From the NCBI GenBank assembly GCA_043788745.1, contig JAYVTO010000217.1, forward strand, positions 4,159-68,158: 64,000 nucleotides of DNA, written 5' to 3'. Positions 60,020 to 64,000 of this stretch are shown here, one piece after another. How positions within the stretch are numbered: the first letter of the stretch is position 1; each line of letters opens with the position of its first letter. Source of the DNA: JBBQWZ01 sp043788745. Its GTDB lineage: Bacteria; Acidobacteriota; Terriglobia; Bryobacterales; Bryobacteraceae. The position numbers were made by a program, and so were the translations under genes. The notes beneath the pieces are model-generated. The model was not told where the DNA came from. It did not search any database and saw only the letters and a program-made list of their open reading frames with translations.

Positions 60020-61705
60020 CTACTTCGCGGCTTTCTTTTCTGCGGCGGCGCGTATTGGCGTCATCGGCATGCGGAGGGAACCAATTTTTCCGGTCGAGCG
60101 GTCAAGTAATAACACGCGAACCTGCCGCACGCCGTCGATGGCTTTCAGCGTCTTCGACACGACAATGCCCTCACGCGCGGCGTTGCGATACTGCTCCTCG
60201 GTAAAGTTCAACGGGATCGCGGCGGTGCTTGTATCAAGGCTGGCGCCATCCGGCCCGGTCTGAAACAGGAACAGTTCCAGTTTGCCCACCCACTTCTCGT
60301 CTTTCTTTTCGAGGCGCACGTCGGACATATCTATCGACACGGCAACGCGCAACGAAGGCGGCGTGCCCGAGAGCAGGTCGACGCGGGCGGATACGCCCAA
60401 CTCAGTGATCTCAAGCGCGCGCGTTGCGGCGGTCCGCAGGTCTTCCTGGATCTGTTGCGCGGTGCGCGGCGCTTCTTCGAGCGCGAAGTATCCGGTGCGG
60501 GCACGGACATCCAAACCGGGGCGCGTCGTCTTTACTTTGAGTTCGTGAAACTTACCGTCGAGTTCGTTTGCTTTGGGATAGAAGCCTAACGTATAGGTCA
60601 CTTGACCGTCGTCAATGGCTTCGCGCATCGCGTTCGTCAGGTCGTTCGTATTGTAGTACGCCTTGCCGCCGGTGCGCGCCGCGATTAGGTTCATCGTATC
60701 GATTCCGCTGGGGCCGACTACGAACTTGGGTTTCGTTCCGGGGGCGATGGCGATATCCTGCACGACGAGGCCGCGGGCGTCGACGGGGTACACGGCAACG
60801 TTGGCCTGATTGAGTGCCCGCCAGGACTTCTGAATCTCTCCCGTGAACTGTTGGGGAGACTGCGCGCCGCCAAAGCCGGGCGTGCTGGGAAGTTCGGGCA
60901 GCCCCTCCATGGCGGGTGACGATTTGCGGCTCGCGCTGGGCATCGCGTTGGCGAGCGCGCGGATTTCGAGTTCGTTGCCGATACCGATCGGAAAACTGCC
61001 TGAGACCCAGATCAGGTTCTTGCGTCCAGGGATGACGGCGATGTGGCGCGCGATGGCAGCCAACGCATCGGTGGTCCGCCGCGCGCGATCGATTTGGGCG
61101 AGAGCCATGATCTGATCGTTTTGTTCCTGAAACTGCCCGTCCAACACGCCGACGCCCGTATCTGAAACACGGGATGTGGAATCGGTGAGTTGGCTGCTGT
61201 ACTCGCCGGTCGTGCGCGCGAGTACAGCTCGAAGTTCGTCAAAATCGTCAGTGAAATCGTATAGGACGCGGAGGCTTCGACCGAGTTGGTACAAGGCGAC
61301 GCGGTCGCCCGGCTTGAGCGTCTTCAACAAGGCGATCGCGCTGCGGCGTACAAGAACTTGGTCGAGTAAATCCGTATTGATACCGTCGATTAAAATGACG
61401 GTCATTATCGACGGCGCCGCCGCACTGCGATCAAAGCGATTTGAAAAGATATTAGGCGGCATCTTCACGGTCGCTGGCGGAGCGGCCGACGGAGCGGCCG
61501 AGGTCATCGAAAAAGCTGCGATTTCACGCGCCTTTCCCTTTTCAAATAGAGTGAAATCCTCTTTCGTGAGCCCGCCGACCGGTCCGCCTTTGTCACGGAC
61601 GATGACATTGACCTCGACCAGTCGCGTCGTGACACGGATCGTGGGCGCGTCTTGCGCCAAAACGATGAGTCCGGCGGCAATGAGACCAAGGATGGCGGGC
61701 TTCAT
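60020..61705 (-). CDS. secreted VWFA-domain protein (acidobacterial type)
   Basis: 561 residues from ATG at 61705 (a GTG six bases earlier is possible). Signal peptide MKPAILGLIAAGLIVLAQ. A conserved N-terminal region (TTRLVEVNVIVRDKGGPVGG and TKEDFTLFEKGKAREIAAFS) is diagnostic of the VWFA-related acidobacterial domain family. The von Willebrand A fold follows, starting MTVILIDGINTDLLDQ: the metal site is DxIxT rather than the classic DxSxS, so divalent-ion binding may be altered. The rest contains YPVDARGLVV.. and a beta-rich C-terminal domain (LRVAVSIDMSDVRLEKKDE). Probably a periplasmic or surface protein that binds a partner; biology unknown. Confidence 0.88.
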   Translation of the reverse strand: MKPAILGLIAAGLIVLAQDAPTIRVTTRLVEVNVIVRDKGGPVGGLTKEDFTLFEKGKAREIAAFSMTSAAPSAAPPATVKMPPNIFSNRFDRSAAAPSIMTVILIDGINTDLLDQVLVRRSAIALLKTLKPGDRVALYQLGRSLRVLYDFTDDFDELRAVLARTTGEYSSQLTDSTSRVSDTGVGVLDGQFQEQNDQIMALAQIDRARRTTDALAAIARHIAVIPGRKNLIWVSGSFPIGIGNELEIRALANAMPSASRKSSPAMEGLPELPSTPGFGGAQSPQQFTGEIQKSWRALNQANVAVYPVDARGLVVQDIAIAPGTKPKFVVGPSGIDTMNLIAARTGGKAYYNTNDLTNAMREAIDDGQVTYTLGFYPKANELDGKFHELKVKTTRPGLDVRARTGYFALEEAPRTAQQIQEDLRTAATRALEITELGVSARVDLLSGTPPSLRVAVSIDMSDVRLEKKDEKWVGKLELFLFQTGPDGASLDTSTAAIPLNFTEEQYRNAAREGIVVSKTLKAIDGVRQVRVLLLDRSTGKIGSLRMPMTPIRAAAEKKAAK

Positions 61706-61780
61706 TCCCACAAGTCTAGCCGTTTCCCGGGCTTAACGCATCGGTGTTTACGTCGGCGGCGAACAACGCAAAAGGCCGCT

Positions 61781-63817
61781 TTACTGCTTGACCGAAACCG
61801 TCACTTCGCCGTCAATATAAGCGACATATTCGGCACCCTTGGCGGCTGCCAGATCCTTCGGCTTCGAGCCCGGGACCTCGACAGACCGACGAGCCGGACC
61901 ATCTCCTCGCGTCCCCGCAGTCGCGCGAACGTTCACTTTGTGACCGTCCACCGTGGTCGCCTGCAGCATGCGCAGCGTCATCTTCCCGCCGATGCCGAGT
62001 ACCTTTTTCTTCTTGCCTTCGAAGATCGCACCTGTGATCGTCGCGCCCTTTGCGATCACCACTGCGCCACCGGCCTTAAGGTCCTGGGTCGCGATGAATC
62101 GCAGCGTCGTGCCTTCTTCCGCGTCGGCCGGGATGTCGTCGACCAGTGTGATGCTGAACGGCGTGCCATCCGGCACCGGAACGCTGCGCGTGGGTGCGGC
62201 GACAGGCACAGGTACGGGCACTGCCGGCTTCACCTCCGCCTGCTTCTGCGGCTGCGTAGGCTTGGGCTGCTCCGGCGCGGGCGTGGGAGCGCTCTTCTGC
62301 CCCGCCGCCTTCTGATCGGTTTGCTTCTGCGCTGCCTTCTGGTCAGCGGCTTTCTGGGCCGGGGTCTTTTGCGCGGCTTTCTGTTCCGGGGCCTTCTCCG
62401 GAGCTTTCTCGGGAACGGGCGGAGTCTCAACAACCGGCGTTGGCGGAGGCTGCGTCGCCGGATCCGGAGTTGCGGGCTGCGGCGTCACGGCAGGCGGCGC
62501 ATTCTGCGCCACCTGCTCCGGAGCCTTGGCCTGATCCTTATTCAGGAAGAACCACACGCCGCCGCCGATCGCGCCCAGCAACACCATGATTCCGGCAATC
62601 AAGGCAAGCGGGGAACCCTTCTTCTTTGTCGACGCTCCATTGGCTTGCTGTGCCTGCGGAGCAGCCGCCGGACCTCCGGATGGAGGTGGAGGCGAAATCA
62701 TCGACGGCGGCTGCTGCCCTTGAGGCGGATACATCTGCGCCGGCGGTTGCTGTGCGTAGAGCGGTGGTTGTTGCGTCGGATAGCCTCCTTGCGGCGGATA
62801 GCCGGCCACAGCCGGAGGCGCGGACATCGACGGCGGTCCGCTCATCAGGGACGGCGGCTGCATTGCAGCCTGCGTGGGCTGCATCCCAATCGACGGCGGC
62901 TGCGGATTCCCGGCCATCGGCGTCATCAGCAGCGATGCCGGCGCGGCCCCGAAGTTCCCCGAGTCGTAGCCCTTCTTCAACGCACCGAGCGCGACCTCCA
63001 CCTCGTGCATCGATTGATAGCGGTCGTCCGGATTCTTGCGCATGCAGCGCTGGATGATTTCATCGAACTCAGGCGGCGAATTCGGTACGAAATCGGCCAC
63101 CGGCCGGATCTCGTCGCGCAATACAGCCGTCAACGTGCTCAGCGTGTTATCGCCTTCAAACGCGCGCTTGCCCGTCGCCATTTCGTACAGCACCGTGCCG
63201 AACGAGAAGATATCGGTGCGCGCGTCGATCCGCTTGCCTTGCGCCTGCTCGGGCGACATGTAGCTAACCGTCCCGATAATCGAACCTTCGATGGTCATCG
63301 GCTGGCCCATTGCACGCGTCTCGTCGGACTGCGCCACCGGACCCGCGTCCAACAATTTCGCCAAACCGAAATCCAGCACCTTGACCAGCGCCGATTCCGT
63401 CACCATGATGTTGCCCGGCTTCAGATCGCGATGGACGATTCCAGCGGTATGCGCCACGTTCAATGCCGACGCCGTCTGCACGCCCAGGCGCACCACCAAC
63501 GCCGCCGACATCCCGGTGGGCGGAATCAGATCCGCCAGCGTCTTGCCGGAGACGTATTCCATCACGATGCACTCGACAGGCCCGTCGGAAATGATGTCGT
63601 AAATCGTAATGATGTTCGGATGGTTCAGCGCCGACGCCGCCTGCGCTTCCTGGAAAAACCGTCGGCGGCGCTCTTCATCGCGCGCGACGCCCGGCGAGAG
63701 AACTTTGATCGCGACAAAGCGGTTCAGCCGCGCGTCGCGCGCTTTATAAATCTCGCCCATGCCGCCTGCGCCGATCTTGTCGACAATCTGGTAGTGAAGT
63801 ATGGTGCTGCCGAGCAT
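61781..63817 (-). CDS. transmembrane Ser/Thr protein kinase with disordered linker and C-terminal beta domain
   Basis: 678 residues from ATG at 63817 (the upstream extension is not supported). Kinase motifs: KIGAGGMGEIYKA, VAIKVLS, HRDLKPGNIMV, DFGLAKL, MSPEQAQGKR. The linker after the kinase is rich in Pro, Gln and Gly (QPPSIGMQPTQAAMQPPSL, GGYPTQQPPLYAQQPPAQ), then a membrane helix (ALIAGIMVLLGAIGGGVWFFL), a long Lys/Gln/Ala/Pro-rich stretch (APEKAPEQKAAQKTP, QKAADQKAAQK), and a compact C-terminal domain of ~120 residues, beta-rich (TPFSITLVDDIPADAEEG, GKMTLRMLQATTVDGHKV) and probably periplasmic. It lies downstream of nothing else in the same direction. Confidence 0.92.
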   Translation of the reverse strand: MLGSTILHYQIVDKIGAGGMGEIYKARDARLNRFVAIKVLSPGVARDEERRRRFFQEAQAASALNHPNIITIYDIISDGPVECIVMEYVSGKTLADLIPPTGMSAALVVRLGVQTASALNVAHTAGIVHRDLKPGNIMVTESALVKVLDFGLAKLLDAGPVAQSDETRAMGQPMTIEGSIIGTVSYMSPEQAQGKRIDARTDIFSFGTVLYEMATGKRAFEGDNTLSTLTAVLRDEIRPVADFVPNSPPEFDEIIQRCMRKNPDDRYQSMHEVEVALGALKKGYDSGNFGAAPASLLMTPMAGNPQPPSIGMQPTQAAMQPPSLMSGPPSMSAPPAVAGYPPQGGYPTQQPPLYAQQPPAQMYPPQGQQPPSMISPPPPSGGPAAAPQAQQANGASTKKKGSPLALIAGIMVLLGAIGGGVWFFLNKDQAKAPEQVAQNAPPAVTPQPATPDPATQPPPTPVVETPPVPEKAPEKAPEQKAAQKTPAQKAADQKAAQKQTDQKAAGQKSAPTPAPEQPKPTQPQKQAEVKPAVPVPVPVAAPTRSVPVPDGTPFSITLVDDIPADAEEGTTLRFIATQDLKAGGAVVIAKGATITGAIFEGKKKKVLGIGGKMTLRMLQATTVDGHKVNVRATAGTRGDGPARRSVEVPGSKPKDLAAAKGAEYVAYIDGEVTVSVKQ

Positions 63818-63910
63818 AATAATTGAACCTGACGGGTGATCGAATGACCGCTTTGGGGAATCCCTTGAAATGATATCATTCCCCGGTTCCCCCGTATCCA
63901 CAGAGTCTTG

Positions 63911-63968
63911 TCTAATGCAGGATGAGCCTGAAGGAGGGCCTGTTTCTAACGCAGGATGAGCCTGAAGG
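63911..63968. repeat. two direct copies of a 24-bp unit at the window edge
   Basis: Copies at 63911-63934 and 63945-63968 differ at one position (TCTAATGCAGG versus TCTAACGCAGG) and recur at a 34-base period. They lie about 95-150 bases upstream of the kinase start. More copies may exist beyond the edge. Confidence 0.65.
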
Positions 63969-63970
63969 GG

Positions 63971-64000
63971 CGCATGCTAGGGATTGATCATCAGCATGCG
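63971..64000. repeat. inverted repeat at the window edge
   Basis: CGCATGCT (63971-63978) and AGCATGCG (63993-64000) are exact complements around a 14-base loop that contains TGATCA. The element touches the last base of the window, so it may be longer. Confidence 0.5.

Overview
The window looks like a piece of a soil acidobacterial chromosome, most likely near Solibacter/Bryobacter. This is inferred from gene content, not from a database search. The pointers are high G+C, a VWFA-related protein of the acidobacterial type, two transmembrane Ser/Thr kinases (one with a TPR tail), many secreted peptidases and beta-propellers (S9, M2, BNR/sortilin, PQQ/BamB-like), a three-gene ECF sigma/anti-sigma/DUF4097 cluster, and GCGAGCG-TAA-GCGAGCG type interspersed repeats. 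There is no prophage, CRISPR array, rRNA or recognisable transposase.

Layout. 0-2.1 kb: a membrane transport cluster on the minus strand (partial permease-like protein, ABC ATPase, CPBP protease). 2.2-4.75 kb: ECF sigma factor, zinc-finger anti-sigma factor with a HEAT-like tail, and a secreted DUF4097 protein ending at a clear terminator. 4.8-12.8 kb: housekeeping and metabolism (SDR, thioesterase, tRNA-Cys, MaoC-like protein, nusB, ribH, lepA, two metallophosphoesterases, PfkB kinase). 12.9-16.7 kb: GT39-like protein, dapF, nucleotide-sugar dehydrogenase. 16.8-25 kb: S9 peptidase, a LytS/LytR-type two-component pair with an upstream secreted protein, methyltransferase and GT39-like protein. 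25-33.7 kb: BNR propeller protein, DUF5009 membrane acyltransferase, hisC, folC, lysophospholipid acyltransferase, amidohydrolase. 33.8-34.95 kb: a gene with an uncertain 5' end, then a repeat-rich gap. 35-37.8 kb: TPR Ser/Thr kinase.

38-42.3 kb is the accessory-looking part. It holds a Fic protein with an inhibitory helix and a downstream HTH gene behind a promoter embedded in a perfect palindrome, an AGE-family epimerase carrying an apparent in-frame repeat insertion, a UPF0175 antitoxin-like gene followed by a frameshifted remnant of its usual DUF3368 partner, and more repeats. 42.3-50.5 kb: phosphate transporter, a frameshifted secreted protein, an aldehyde dehydrogenase, a truncated propeller gene, a VapBC pair with a perfect operator palindrome, and a GT39-like/GT2-GtrA pair. 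50.5-55.7 kb: a PQQ propeller with EF hands, an orphan XRE regulator, an M2 peptidase and two small proteins. 55.8-60 kb: ileS-lspA-lgt. 60-64 kb: VWFA protein and a second Ser/Thr kinase.

Themes. Envelope biogenesis recurs (GT-C and GT2-GtrA glycosyltransferases, lspA/lgt, dapF, nucleotide-sugar dehydrogenase). So does signalling across the membrane (sigma/anti-sigma, LytS/LytR, two kinases). Several toxin-antitoxin-like loci are at different stages of decay. The best candidates for something new are the Fic-HTH cassette, the repeat domesticated inside the epimerase, the duplicated Shine-Dalgarno hairpin at 28.2 kb, and the frameshift at 44.4 kb.
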